Below are positions 50,748 through 61,447 of a stretch of 64,000 bases of DNA, one piece after another; position 1 is the first letter of the stretch; each line of letters begins with the position of its first letter. The notes under the pieces were generated by a model. It did no database searches and was not told where the DNA came from. It saw nothing but the letters and a program-made list of their open reading frames with translations. The position numbers and the translations under genes are program-made. Where the stretch lies: assembly GCF_009557055.1 (NCBI RefSeq), contig NZ_CP045649.1, positions 186,001 through 250,000 of the forward strand, written 5' to 3'. The DNA comes from Nocardioides sp. dk884 (GTDB lineage: Bacteria > Actinomycetota > Actinomycetes > Propionibacteriales > Nocardioidaceae).

Positions 50748-51272
50748 GTGGAGGCAGTCGATCTCACTCTGCTCGTCGTCCGGATCGCCCTCGGGGCGAT
50801 CATGATCGCCCACGGCCTGAACCACTGGCTCGGCGGCGGCAAGATCGCCGGCACGGCGGGGTGGTTCGAGAGCCTCGGCCTGCGCCACGGCGTGCTCCAG
50901 GCCTGGGCGAGCGTCGTGACCGAGATAGGTGCCGGCGTGCTGCTGATCCTCGGCGCGCTCACCTCGCTGGCGGCGGCCGCGGTCGTCAGCGTGATGCTGG
51001 TCGCCGGCCTGCTCCACCACTGGCGCAACGGCTTCTTCATCTTCAAGGAGGGCTACGAGTACGTCCTGCTGGTCGGCGTGGTCGCCGTGCTGCTGGGCGC
51101 GGTCGGGCCGGGGGAGATCTCGGTCGACCATGCCGCCGGGATCGAGGTCGTCGAGTGGCAGGGGATCGCGGTCTCCCTCGGCGTCGGCGTGGTCGCGACC
51201 TTGCTGCTGCTGGCCGCGACCTGGCGCCCGGTGCGGGCCACCGAACCGGTCCCCGACAGCGTGGCCAGCTGA
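50748..51272 (+). CDS. DoxX-family membrane protein
   Basis: A 174-residue integral membrane protein with four hydrophobic helices. The first contains the DoxX pattern RIALGAIMIAHGLNHWLGG; later ones include GAGVLLILGALTSLAAAAVVS and GVGVVATLLLLAATW. GTG 50748 follows AAGGAGG by 8 bases. DoxX proteins are often linked to redox or quinone functions, but the role here is unknown. It is directly downstream of the third P450, separated by the 8-bp repeat array. Confidence 0.88.
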   Translation: MEAVDLTLLVVRIALGAIMIAHGLNHWLGGGKIAGTAGWFESLGLRHGVLQAWASVVTEIGAGVLLILGALTSLAAAAVVSVMLVAGLLHHWRNGFFIFKEGYEYVLLVGVVAVLLGAVGPGEISVDHAAGIEVVEWQGIAVSLGVGVVATLLLLAATWRPVRATEPVPDSVAS

Positions 51273-51279
51273 CACGTCA

Positions 51280-51309
51280 GGCCGGCCGTCGTCTGGGCGA
51301 CGGCCGGCC
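51280..51309. terminator. Bidirectional hairpin terminator
   Basis: A perfect 12-bp stem (GGCCGGCCGTCG and complement) with a 6-base loop lies between the convergent DoxX and FadR-type genes. Confidence 0.75.
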
Positions 51310-51331
51310 CTCGTGACGGTGTGCTCCAGGC

Positions 51332-52072
51332 TCAGTAGCCGTCGGTGGCTTCGACCATCGTCTTGCCGGCGTGGTGCTCGCCGACGGAGTCGACGACCTG
51401 GAGCATCTGCTTGGTCCAGAACTCCGAGGCCGCGGCGCCGTCGCCCTTCTCGGCCAGGGAGAGCGCCTTGCCGAGGACCTTGCGCGCGGTGGACGCGGCG
51501 CTGTCGGTGCTGTCAGTGATGGCGTCGGCGAGCTCACGGCCGACCACCTCGGTGAGGGCGCCGTACAGCAGCTCGAGCGGGCGGTTGCCGGCGCGGGCGA
51601 AGAGCGCGGTGAAGAAGCTGACGTAGGCCTCCGCCAGGTGCTCGGCATCGAAGCGCTCCTCGAGGATGGTGCGCAGCTCAGCAGCGGCCTCAGCGCGGTT
51701 CGGCGCCTGGGCGAGCAGGCGGAAGCCGAGCGGCTCGAAGTAGGCGCGGGCGACGAAGACCTCCTTCAGCTCGACCTGGTCGAACTGCATGATCACCCCG
51801 AGGTAGCGGGCGGCGACCCCGATGTCGGGCCGGATCGCCCGGGCGCCGCCGCGGGAGCCGCGGCGGACCTCGATCAGCCGCTCGGACTCGAGGATGCGGA
51901 AGGCCTCGCGCAGCGAGGGCCGCGAGATGCCGAAGCGCTCCATGAGGGCGCTCTCGCTGGGCAGGGGCTCGCCTTCGGCGATCTCGCCCCGGACGATCTG
52001 CGTGCGCAAGGTGTGGGCGACGACCTCTGCGGTCTTGGGTACTCGCACCCGGTCCGTGCTGACCGACACCAT
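51332..52072 (-). CDS. GntR-family regulator, FadR/FCD subfamily
   Basis: A 246-residue regulator. The winged HTH is at residues 15-75 (LPSESALMERFGISRPSLRE, then ESERLIEVRRGSRGG). A C-terminal all-helical FCD effector domain follows. ATG 52072 has GAGAGGAAG upstream; an in-frame ATG at 52129 lies on top of a palindrome and is less likely. FadR-type regulators sense organic acids or acyl-CoA. It is convergent with DoxX; its own upstream region holds a perfect 6-3-6 dyad. Confidence 0.9.
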   Translation of the reverse strand: MVSVSTDRVRVPKTAEVVAHTLRTQIVRGEIAEGEPLPSESALMERFGISRPSLREAFRILESERLIEVRRGSRGGARAIRPDIGVAARYLGVIMQFDQVELKEVFVARAYFEPLGFRLLAQAPNRAEAAAELRTILEERFDAEHLAEAYVSFFTALFARAGNRPLELLYGALTEVVGRELADAITDSTDSAASTARKVLGKALSLAEKGDGAAASEFWTKQMLQVVDSVGEHHAGKTMVEATDGY

Positions 52073-52115
52073 GGGCTTCCTCTCATTGAGCGACGCCTGG
52101 GCGCCCCCGCGTTCC

Positions 52116-52130
52116 ATTGTTGCGAACAAT
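52116..52130. promoter_or_regulatory. GntR operator candidate (ATTGTT-GCG-AACAAT)
   Basis: A perfect 15-bp dyad lies 44 bp upstream of the GntR-type start. AT-rich bases follow (CTATACTGATTGGCTGATTG). Dyads with TTGT/ACAA arms are usual for FadR-subfamily regulators, so autoregulation is likely. Confidence 0.55.
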
Positions 52131-52207
52131 CTATACTGATTGGCTGATTGTCCTCTATTTGCCCCAGACCTCCGCGCTGAATTCCTGCACTGGGTAATGA
52201 AAGGACA

Positions 52208-53608
52208 CTACGTCCCGATCGCGGCGATCCGCCCCCCCGTCGCGACGAGTCGCACCAGGTCGGCAGCGGGTCGTTCGCTGGCGAATTGCAGCGGAATCCG
52301 GAGCAGGCAGACATCGCCCGCTACGCCGAGGCTCAGCCGGCGCGGCCTGTGCCCGGGGTCCGCAGGAGGGGAGAGGTACCCCGCGAGGGCGGTGAGTGTC
52401 GGCACGGCCTCCTCCGGTGAGACGGGCCTGCCTGTCGTGGTCCGGCGAGCGGCGGCGGCGCGGATCACCCGCCACGGGTCAGGGTCGCCGAAGGGCGCGT
52501 CGCTGGCCGGGCACACCGGGATCCCGGCCTCGAGCAGCGAGGCGTACGGGTAGAGGAACGGCTGCTCGCCGGGCTCGACATCGACGAGGTACTGGTCCCC
52601 GCGCGCTTCCACGAAGCCGGGGTTGGTCACCACCCGCAGGCCGAGGCGGGCGAGGTCGGGACGCAACCCGGGTACGACGACGCCGCCGTGCTCGAGGCGG
52701 TCGCCCGCCATGGTGCCGACCTGCTCGAGCGCCGCGAGGACCAGGGCGAGAGCATCCGTCGAGACCGAGTGCACGGCGACCGGACGCCGGTTGCGGTGGC
52801 GGGCCTCGATCCAGGCGGCGACCGTCTCCACGAGCGGCAGGTCGTGGTCGCGCAGCAGCAGCTTCGCCGGCCCGGACGCCACACCTGTGGTCCCGTCCGG
52901 CGCCGACCACCTGTCCGGTGCGCCGAGCAGGGTGAGGCGCTGCGGCAGCGCGCCGCTCCGCCGGGCGCCGGTCAGCAGTTCGAGCGCGGAGCGGTCGAGC
53001 TCGGGGGTCGCATCGGTGACGCCGGTGATGCCGAGCCGGAGCAGCCGGTCGCCGACCGCGGCGAGGTCGGGCTCGGTCGCGGGGAGCGCGGCGCGCAGGC
53101 GGACGTCGTAGCGCCAGAGACGACCCGTGGGCCGGCCGGCGTCGTCGCGCTCGACGTCGGCGGAGTCGTCGAGCGCCTCGGCGACCTGCGCGAGGGCTGC
53201 GGAGTTGAGGACCCAGAGCGCGCCGCTGCGGTGCTGGACACGGACCGGGCGGTCGGGGAGGAGGCGGTCGAGGACATCTCGGTCGAGGTGGCCGGCGATG
53301 GACTCGTGATAGCCGCGGGCCCGGACCCACCCATCCTCGGCGGTGCGCAGCAGGGCGCCGAGCTCCTCGGCGTCGGCGGCGACGCCGCAGTCGACCGACG
53401 GTGCCGCCATCGCCAGCAGGTGGAGGTGGTGGTCGTGCAGCCCGGGGAGCAGTGCGCCACCCGCGCCGTCGACCACCAGCTCGTCCGTCGTGGAGGACGA
53501 CGCGACGTACTCGCCGTCGAGCAGCACGACCTCGGGATCCACGATCGCCACGTCGCAGCGCCGGCCACCGACCTCGACGTCGCGCAGGTGCAGCCTCAAC
53601 GCCACCAC
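52208..53608 (-). CDS. Amidohydrolase, YtcJ-like
   Basis: A 466-residue metal-dependent hydrolase. The first metal site is LLPGLHDHHLHLLAMAAP (HxH). Later candidates are VHSVSTDA, the His of DRLEHGG and the Asp of CPASDAPFGDPDPW, typical of YtcJ/LAF3-like amidohydrolases. The start is GTG 53608 or 53605, inside the overlapping end of the upstream CoA-transferase-like gene, implying translational coupling. The substrate is unknown. The longer ORF to 53707 overlaps that gene and lacks family residues. Confidence 0.83.
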   Translation of the reverse strand: MVALRLHLRDVEVGGRRCDVAIVDPEVVLLDGEYVASSSTTDELVVDGAGGALLPGLHDHHLHLLAMAAPSVDCGVAADAEELGALLRTAEDGWVRARGYHESIAGHLDRDVLDRLLPDRPVRVQHRSGALWVLNSAALAQVAEALDDSADVERDDAGRPTGRLWRYDVRLRAALPATEPDLAAVGDRLLRLGITGVTDATPELDRSALELLTGARRSGALPQRLTLLGAPDRWSAPDGTTGVASGPAKLLLRDHDLPLVETVAAWIEARHRNRRPVAVHSVSTDALALVLAALEQVGTMAGDRLEHGGVVVPGLRPDLARLGLRVVTNPGFVEARGDQYLVDVEPGEQPFLYPYASLLEAGIPVCPASDAPFGDPDPWRVIRAAAARRTTTGRPVSPEEAVPTLTALAGYLSPPADPGHRPRRLSLGVAGDVCLLRIPLQFASERPAADLVRLVATGGRIAAIGT

Positions 53609-54822
53609 CGTGGGTTGTCGGCCCCCGGTTGCGCGGCTGTGCCGGACGGGCGACGGGCCCGCGGCGGTTCGACCGGGTGCAGGCCGCTCGCCGTCTCGAC
53701 CCACCACTCCCCGTCGCGCCGGATGACCGTCGCCTCGTGCGCGGGACGGGCGGCAGCCTCCTCGGCGACGTGCAGCATCGAGACGTCGACCAGTCGCGCC
53801 GTGCGTGGGAGCAGGGCCTCGGCGGCCGCGGCCGCGGCCGCGAGACCGGCGAGCGGATCGGCCAGCGCGTCTCCGACCGGCAGCAGCCCGGTCCCGTCCG
53901 GCACCGCGAGACCTGCCGCAAGCGCGACGTCGTCGCCGAAGCCGATCGTGTCCGAGGCGCGGCCGCGAGCGGTGATCGAGACCCAGGTGGTGCCGGCGGC
54001 GACGTGGTCCTCGGCGAGGATTCCGAGACTCTGCAGCGCGCGGGGCCGCGAGGCCTCGAGCACGAGGTCGGCCCGACCGATCAGCTCACGCAGGCGGTGT
54101 ACGTCGCTGGGGTCGGCGAAGTCGAGGGTCACCGACTCGTGCGCGGCATGGAGGAGGTCGTAGAAGCCGGCCGGTCCGAAGCGCGCCCCGTCGAGGCGCC
54201 CGGTGCTCTCCACCTTGACCACACGACACCCGGCGAGCCCGAGCAGGTGTGCGCACAGCGGGCCGGCCCACAGCGAGGTGAGGTCGACGACGAGCGGACG
54301 CTCCCGGGGCTGCCGGGTGGCACCCTCGGTGAGCACCACGCCCGGGCGGCGGGAGGGTGCCGGCGGCCATGCCGCAGCGGCAAGCCCGAGCAGGTGGGCG
54401 CGGGCCACGGCGTCGCCGGTCGGGTGGTCCGCGGCCCAGTCCGCCACCGCCTGCCACGGGTCGGCGTCGACGACCGCCTCGATCAGGGCGGGGACCATCT
54501 CGATGTCGTCGGGGCGGGGGAGCGACAGCCCCAGCCAACCGTCGGTGGTCGGCATCGTGCGGAAGGCGCCCCCGCACGACCGCGGCCCCTGGCGGGTGAG
54601 TCCCGCGATCGCGGCACGCTCACCGAGGACGCCGGTGTCGAGACCGTGCGCCGCGAGGTCGAAGGCCCCGCGCCGTGCGGCTGCCGCGGCTGCGAAGGCG
54701 GCCAGCCGGCGCGCGGCGTAAGAGGCCGGAGCGCCGGGCGCCACCAGTGGTGGCCCGTCCGGCCGGCCGCTGAGGGCCATCGCTCCGGAGCGGGCCCAGC
54801 AAGCGACCGGGTCGTCGTACAC
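53596..54822 (-). CDS. Atypical family III CoA-transferase-like protein
   Basis: A 408-residue protein. The motif that normally opens a family III CoA-transferase (here VVDLTSLWAGPLCAHLLGLA followed by CRVVKVES) appears only at about residue 177. Some 170 residues precede it: ALSGRPDGPPLVAPGAPASYAA-like sequence that resembles the family's later region. The usual catalytic Asp context (GGYD) is not obvious. It may be a rearranged or permuted, possibly inactive, CoA-transferase. It begins with GTG and overlaps the amidohydrolase gene by about 13 bp. Confidence 0.65.
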   Translation of the reverse strand: MYDDPVACWARSGAMALSGRPDGPPLVAPGAPASYAARRLAAFAAAAAARRGAFDLAAHGLDTGVLGERAAIAGLTRQGPRSCGGAFRTMPTTDGWLGLSLPRPDDIEMVPALIEAVVDADPWQAVADWAADHPTGDAVARAHLLGLAAAAWPPAPSRRPGVVLTEGATRQPRERPLVVDLTSLWAGPLCAHLLGLAGCRVVKVESTGRLDGARFGPAGFYDLLHAAHESVTLDFADPSDVHRLRELIGRADLVLEASRPRALQSLGILAEDHVAAGTTWVSITARGRASDTIGFGDDVALAAGLAVPDGTGLLPVGDALADPLAGLAAAAAAAEALLPRTARLVDVSMLHVAEEAAARPAHEATVIRRDGEWWVETASGLHPVEPPRARRPSGTAAQPGADNPRWWR

Positions 54823-54926
54823 GCGGGGGATCCTATGCTGCCGCGAGCGGGGGCCGCCGGCACTCGGTGGGCTCGGAACGACTCGAGTTCATCCGCTCGG
54901 GGGACCCGGGGGGGCGTCCCGCCAGG

Positions 54927-57900
54927 TCAGGAGAACAGGCCGCGCACGTCGTCGGCGTCGATGCCGAGGCCCTGGGCCCCTTCGCCGCTGAACACCGAGG
55001 CGAAGAGGTCGGCCTTGCGCTGCTTCAGCGCGACCACCTTCTCCTCGATCGTGCGCGCGGAGACCAGCCGGTAGACCATCACCGGCCGGTCCTGGCCGAT
55101 CCGGTGCGCCCGGTCGACGGCCTGGTTCTCCGCCGCCGGGTTCCACCACGGATCGAGGACGAAGACGTAGTCGGCCTCGGTGAGGGTCAGGCCCACCCCG
55201 CCGGCCTTGAGGCTGATCAGGAACGCGTCCCCGTCACCGGACTTGAACGCCTCGATCTCGGCAGCGCGCTGGCGGGTGGCGCCGTCGAGGTAGCGCACGG
55301 TCAACCCCTCCGCCTCCAGCCGCGTGCGGGCCCGCTTGAGGAAGCTGGTGAACTGGCTGAAGACCAGGGCGCGGTGTCCCTCCGCAGCCAGCTCGACCAG
55401 GTGCTCGGCCAGGACGTCCAGCTTCGCCGAGCCCAACGTCTCGTGGGCCTCGTCCACGAGGGCAGGATCGAGGCTCAGCTGGCGCAGCCGGGTCAGGGCA
55501 CTGAAGATCGCCACCCGGTTGGAGTCGAAGTCGTCGACCAGACCGAGGATCGACTGCCGCTCGCGCTGGAGCCAGGTGTCGTACAGCCGCTGGTGCGCCG
55601 CCCCCAGGCTCACCTCCACCACCTGCTCCTGCTTGGCCGGCAGGTCCGAGGCGACCAGGTCCTTGGTCCGGCGCAGGACGAAGGGCCGGATCCGCGCCCG
55701 GAACCGCGCCAGAGCCGCGGGGTCGCCGTGCTTCTCGACGGGCCTGGCGACCTGCTCGAGGAACTTCGTCGGCCAGGGGTAGAGGCCTGGCGCCGCCACC
55801 GACAGCAGCGACCACAGCTCCATCAGCCGGTTCTCGAACGGAGTACCGGTCACCACCAGCCGGAAGGGCGTCTCGAGGCGGCGGACCGCTTGGTAGGTCT
55901 TGCTCCGGTGGTTCTTGATCGCCTGGGCCTCGTCGAGCACCAGCCCGCCCCACTCCAGGGCGGAGTACGCGTCGGCCTCGAGGCGGAACAGCGTGTAGGA
56001 GGTGACGACCACGTCGGCGCCGGCCGCGACCTCCTCGAGGGACTCCGTACGCCGCGCGGCCGAGGCGTCCACGACCCGCACGGTCAGACCCGGGGTGTGC
56101 CGCGCCGCCTCCGAGGCCCACGCCGTCATCACGCTGGTCGGGGCGATGACCAGGAACGGCGCGGCGCCGTGGGCGCGGGCGTGGCTGATCATCGCCAAGG
56201 TCTGCAGGGTCTTGCCCAGCCCCATGTCGTCGGCGAGGATCCCGCCGAGCCCCAGCTGCCACAGCTGGACCAGCCAGCGGATCCCGTCGTGCTGGTAGGG
56301 CCGCGGCGTGCTCACCAGCCCCGCCACCTCGACCTCGGGCAGCGTCTCGTGGCCGATCAGCGCCTGCGCCGCCTCCACCCAGCGGGCCGCCTGGGCGTCC
56401 ACGACGCCCAGCTCGGCCAGCTCGGCCCAGAAGCCCAGGTCGCCCTGGTCGACCCGCAACCGGTCCGGCCGCGCGGCGCGGATCTCGGCCGCTGCCGCGA
56501 CCAGCTCGGCGAGGCGCCGGAACTCCGGGCGGTCGGTGGCCAGGTGGAGCCCACTCGGCAGCACCATCCGGGACTGCCCGGTGGTCAACGCACCCAACAG
56601 GTCGGTGAGTGGCACCTGTTCGCCCTCGACGTCGATCACCACCCGCAGGTCCAACCAGTCGGTGGGGCCGTCGGCGTCGTCCTCATCGGTGACGAACTCG
56701 ATCGTCGGCGCGGCCACCGCGGCGCGGAAGTGGGGGCGCTGCCCGGTCTCCACCACCTCGATGCCGTCGTGGGCCAGGAGGCGCGGCAGGTCATCGGCGA
56801 CGAAGTCGACCGCCGCCGGACCGGTCACCGTGACGCGCGGTTGCAGGTGGGGCCACTCGCCGGCCGCCTCGAGCAGGGCGCGCTCCGCGGCCGGACGTCG
56901 TACGGCGGGGTCCCGCTGCGTGCTGTCGAGCGGGAAGTGGGCGTCGGCGTAGCGCCAGCGCCACGACACCTGGGCGAGGAGTCCCTCCCACTCCACGACC
57001 ACCTGGAGCCGGGGCGGCACCTCCTCGGCGAGCGGGATCGACCCGTCGGAGGAGACGACCGACAGGTGCTGGCGCAGGCGGGGCAGGTAGTCGCTCTCGA
57101 AGGCCGCGCGATCGGCGGCCGGCACCTCGAGGCTGCCGCCGCTGCGGTGCACCTGCAGCAACGCCTCGGGCAGCCGCTGCTGCAACGGGGCGAGGACGAG
57201 GTGCAGCCGCGGGTGGAGGGCGGTGGAGCCCTTCCGGGTGGGCGCGACCAGCGCGACCGAGTGCGGCTGCCTCCCCAGGAGCAGCAGGCCCTCGCCGGAG
57301 ACGAACACCTCGCCGCGCCAGACCCCCAGCCGCAGGCGCGCCCCGTCCTGGTGCTCCACGACGTCGAGGACCGCATCGACCGGGTCGGCGACCTCGACGG
57401 TGGCGACCCGTTCGCCGCCGATCAGCGCGATCCCGGCCTCCTGCGCCTGCTGCAGCAGCGTCGGCAGCTGTGGGCCGATCTCGGTGAGGTCGAGGACATC
57501 GCGCGGCGCCGCTCCGGGGACCGCCTGGACGAACCGGCTCAGCACCGCGAGCTGGTCGAGGTCGTGGGCGTCGTCGTACTGAGGAGTCGCGGCGTGCGCC
57601 CAGGAGATCCCGGTCTTGATCCAGTTGTCCCGCGCCCCCTGGCGCATCGGCCGCAGCCACAGACGTTGAGCGGCCTCGGCGTGGCCGCGGTAGCGCCGCC
57701 GGGTCGGCACCGGGATCTCGAACTGCAGCGCCAGCTTCTTGCGCGCGGGCGGGGCCGCCGCGCCCTGCTCCAGCGGCTCGAGCACCTGGTCCAGGCTGCG
57801 CTGCCACGCCGGCGGCGCGGCCACCGGGCGCATCGACTCCGCGGCCCGGATCGCCAGCAGGACCGCGACGGCGTGCTTGCACTGGTGACCGACCGGGCAC

Positions 57901-58124
57901 TCGCACCGGGCGTCGATGGCGCCCTCGTCGATCCGGATCCGGACCCGGTAGGGAGCGTTCCTGGTGCCGGCGACGGACCCGCGGATCTCCACCGCCTCGC
58001 GGCCGCTCGGGCCCGCCTCGGCGGAGAGCACTCGCCGCGTCGCGGCGTACTGACGACCGCGGGCGATGCTGCCGGGGTCGAAGGCGGCGAAGAGCGCCGT
58101 GTCGCTGATCGTCACCCGCCGCAC
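54927..58124 (-). CDS. SNF2-family DEAD-like helicase with SWIM zinc finger
   Basis: A 1065-residue protein. A SWIM finger (CECPVGHQCKH) lies at about residue 75. The SNF2 ATPase core has Walker A DDMGLGKTLQTLA, Walker B VLDEAQAIKN and motif III VVTGTPFENRLMELW. The second RecA domain has VFSQFTSFLKR, LKAGGVGLTLTEAD and DRAHRIGQ. The long middle holds the SNF2-associated helicase region. Such proteins remodel DNA-protein complexes or act in repair and transcription recycling. The gene is GTG-initiated and divergent from the methyltransferase. It marks the end of the catabolic region. Confidence 0.93.
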   Translation of the reverse strand: MRRVTISDTALFAAFDPGSIARGRQYAATRRVLSAEAGPSGREAVEIRGSVAGTRNAPYRVRIRIDEGAIDARCECPVGHQCKHAVAVLLAIRAAESMRPVAAPPAWQRSLDQVLEPLEQGAAAPPARKKLALQFEIPVPTRRRYRGHAEAAQRLWLRPMRQGARDNWIKTGISWAHAATPQYDDAHDLDQLAVLSRFVQAVPGAAPRDVLDLTEIGPQLPTLLQQAQEAGIALIGGERVATVEVADPVDAVLDVVEHQDGARLRLGVWRGEVFVSGEGLLLLGRQPHSVALVAPTRKGSTALHPRLHLVLAPLQQRLPEALLQVHRSGGSLEVPAADRAAFESDYLPRLRQHLSVVSSDGSIPLAEEVPPRLQVVVEWEGLLAQVSWRWRYADAHFPLDSTQRDPAVRRPAAERALLEAAGEWPHLQPRVTVTGPAAVDFVADDLPRLLAHDGIEVVETGQRPHFRAAVAAPTIEFVTDEDDADGPTDWLDLRVVIDVEGEQVPLTDLLGALTTGQSRMVLPSGLHLATDRPEFRRLAELVAAAAEIRAARPDRLRVDQGDLGFWAELAELGVVDAQAARWVEAAQALIGHETLPEVEVAGLVSTPRPYQHDGIRWLVQLWQLGLGGILADDMGLGKTLQTLAMISHARAHGAAPFLVIAPTSVMTAWASEAARHTPGLTVRVVDASAARRTESLEEVAAGADVVVTSYTLFRLEADAYSALEWGGLVLDEAQAIKNHRSKTYQAVRRLETPFRLVVTGTPFENRLMELWSLLSVAAPGLYPWPTKFLEQVARPVEKHGDPAALARFRARIRPFVLRRTKDLVASDLPAKQEQVVEVSLGAAHQRLYDTWLQRERQSILGLVDDFDSNRVAIFSALTRLRQLSLDPALVDEAHETLGSAKLDVLAEHLVELAAEGHRALVFSQFTSFLKRARTRLEAEGLTVRYLDGATRQRAAEIEAFKSGDGDAFLISLKAGGVGLTLTEADYVFVLDPWWNPAAENQAVDRAHRIGQDRPVMVYRLVSARTIEEKVVALKQRKADLFASVFSGEGAQGLGIDADDVRGLFS

Positions 58125-58246
58125 GCTGACCAGGGTGCCACGCCGAGGCGGTGAGCGGGCGCGCGGGTTCGCGTCGGCACCGTGCCGCTGCGCGCCCCCT
58201 GGTACTACTGGGTCGACGCCACCACCGACACCACCTCGAGGAGCCC

Positions 58247-58873
58247 ATGACCACCCGCTGGGAGCGCATCGCGCGCGCCAACAACGGCGAGGAGTACGCC
58301 GCGGCGTACGCCGAGCGGTTCCGCACTCTCGCGGCGCAGGGCGAGGACATCCACGGGGAGGCGGCGTTCGTGCAGCGGCTGCTCGACCCGCCGGCGCGGG
58401 TGCTGGACGCCGGCTGCGGGACCGGCCGGATCACCGAGCGGCTCGCCGAGCTGGATTATGCGGTGGTGGGCGCCGACGTCGACCCCGCGATGCTCGAGCA
58501 GGCCCGCGCGGCGGCGCCGACGCTGGACTGGCGCCAGGCCGACCTGGCCACGATGGACCTCGGGGAGCGCTTCGACCTGGTGCTGCTGGCCGGCAACATC
58601 ATCCCGCTGCTCGAGCCGGGCACGCTGGGTGCGGTGGCGGAGCGGCTCGCTGCACACACGGTCCCCGGGGGTCTGGTCGTGTGCGGCTTCGGCCTCGATT
58701 CCGCCCACTTGCCGGCCGGGTGCGCGCCGACCCCGCTCGCCGACCACGACGCCGCGCTCGCGGCGGCCGGCCTGGAGCCGGTCGCGCGCTACGCGACGTG
58801 GGACGGTGAGGCCTACGACGACGGTGGGTACGTCATCACCGTGCATCGCAGGCCTGAGGAGGACGTGTCGTGA
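58247..58873 (+). CDS. SAM-dependent methyltransferase
   Basis: A 208-residue class I methyltransferase. SAM motif I is VLDAGCGTGRITERL, the acidic loop is GADVDPAML, and LVLLAGNIIPLL follows. ATG 58247 has GAGGAG upstream; the open frame further upstream overlaps the helicase promoter. Its stop overlaps the sirtuin start by 4 bp (GTGA), so they are cotranscribed. The substrate is unknown. Confidence 0.87.
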   Translation: MTTRWERIARANNGEEYAAAYAERFRTLAAQGEDIHGEAAFVQRLLDPPARVLDAGCGTGRITERLAELDYAVVGADVDPAMLEQARAAAPTLDWRQADLATMDLGERFDLVLLAGNIIPLLEPGTLGAVAERLAAHTVPGGLVVCGFGLDSAHLPAGCAPTPLADHDAALAAAGLEPVARYATWDGEAYDDGGYVITVHRRPEEDVS

Positions 58874-59568
58874 GGGTGGTCGTGCTGACCGGAGCCGGGA
58901 TCTCCGCGGAGAGCGGGGTCCCGACGTTCCGCGACTCCGACGGGCTGTGGGAGGGCCACCGGGCCGAGGACGTCGCCACCCCGGAGGCCTTCGAGTACCA
59001 GCCCGCGGTGGTGCAGCGCTTCTACGACGCGCGCCGCGCGGCCCTCGCCGGCGTCGAGCCGAACCCCGCGCACCTCGCGCTGGTCCGCCTGGAGGAGGCG
59101 CTCGGGGACGACCTGCTGGTGGTCACCCAGAACGTCGACGACCTGCACGAGCGCGCCGGATCCCAGCGGGTCGTGCACATGCACGGCGAGCTGCTCTCCG
59201 CGCTGTGCGTCGGTTGCCGCGGCCGCTCGCGGTGGGACGGGGACCTCAGCGACCACCCGCCGTGCCCGCGCTGCGGGAGCGCCGAGCTGCGCCCCGACAT
59301 CGTCTGGTTCGGTGAGATCCCCTATGCGATGGACAGCATCGTCGAGGCGCTCCAGCGCTGCGACCTGTTCGTCTCGATCGGCACCTCCGGCGCGGTCTAC
59401 CCCGCGGCCGGTTTCGTGCAGAACGCAGCCACCTACGGCGCTCGCACCCTCGAGCTCAACCTGCTGCCCAGCGAGGGGAGCCACCTGTTCGACGAGTCCC
59501 GCCTCGGCCCCGCCGGCGTACTCGTCCCGGCCTGGGTCTCCGAGCTGCTCACCGACTCCTGGGCCTGA
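58870..59568 (+). CDS. cobB: Sir2-family NAD+-dependent protein deacylase (CobB, class III)
   Basis: A 232-residue sirtuin. NAD motifs are TGAGISAESGVPTFRD and TQNVDDLHERAG, with the catalytic His in HMHGEL. A four-Cys zinc site is CVGC and CPRC. A YxxR in FYDARR matches the class III acyl-lysine pocket of CobB and SIRT5, so desuccinylase activity is plausible. GTG start overlaps the methyltransferase stop. Acyl-lysine removal would suit a cell with high acyl-CoA levels, but this is a general function. Confidence 0.93.
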   Translation: MRVVVLTGAGISAESGVPTFRDSDGLWEGHRAEDVATPEAFEYQPAVVQRFYDARRAALAGVEPNPAHLALVRLEEALGDDLLVVTQNVDDLHERAGSQRVVHMHGELLSALCVGCRGRSRWDGDLSDHPPCPRCGSAELRPDIVWFGEIPYAMDSIVEALQRCDLFVSIGTSGAVYPAAGFVQNAATYGARTLELNLLPSEGSHLFDESRLGPAGVLVPAWVSELLTDSWA

Positions 59569-59579
59569 ACCCCTCGCCG

Positions 59580-59679
59580 AGTCGGCGCCAATGGCGCGCC
59601 CAGTCGGCGCCAATGGCGGCGTACGTCTCGATTCAAGTGGTCGGAAGTCTCGACTCGACCGTCAAAAGTCTCGATTCAA
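59580..59679. repeat. Short repeats in the gap between the sirtuin and treZ
   Basis: The 115-bp gap between convergent genes contains AGTCGGCGCCAATGGCG twice (59580-59596 and 59602-59618). It also has GTCTCGATTCAA-type 12-mers three times (59625, 59647 and 59668; the middle one has two changes), spaced 21-22 bases. There is no clear hairpin. It is the only candidate terminator or structural element in the gap. Confidence 0.6.
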
Positions 59680-59683
59680 CCTC

Positions 59684-61443
<1,760 letters not shown>

Positions 61444-61447
<4 letters not shown>

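Noticed and set aside
54867..58154. A 1095-residue plus-strand frame covering the helicase gene
   Set aside because: It is rich in Arg, Gly, Glu and Leu without any motif and lies antisense to an unmistakable SNF2 helicase, so it is a codon-bias shadow.
59580..59679. Possible CRISPR array
   Set aside because: Repeats are 12-17 bp, only two or three copies, with spacers of 5-10 bp and no cas genes.
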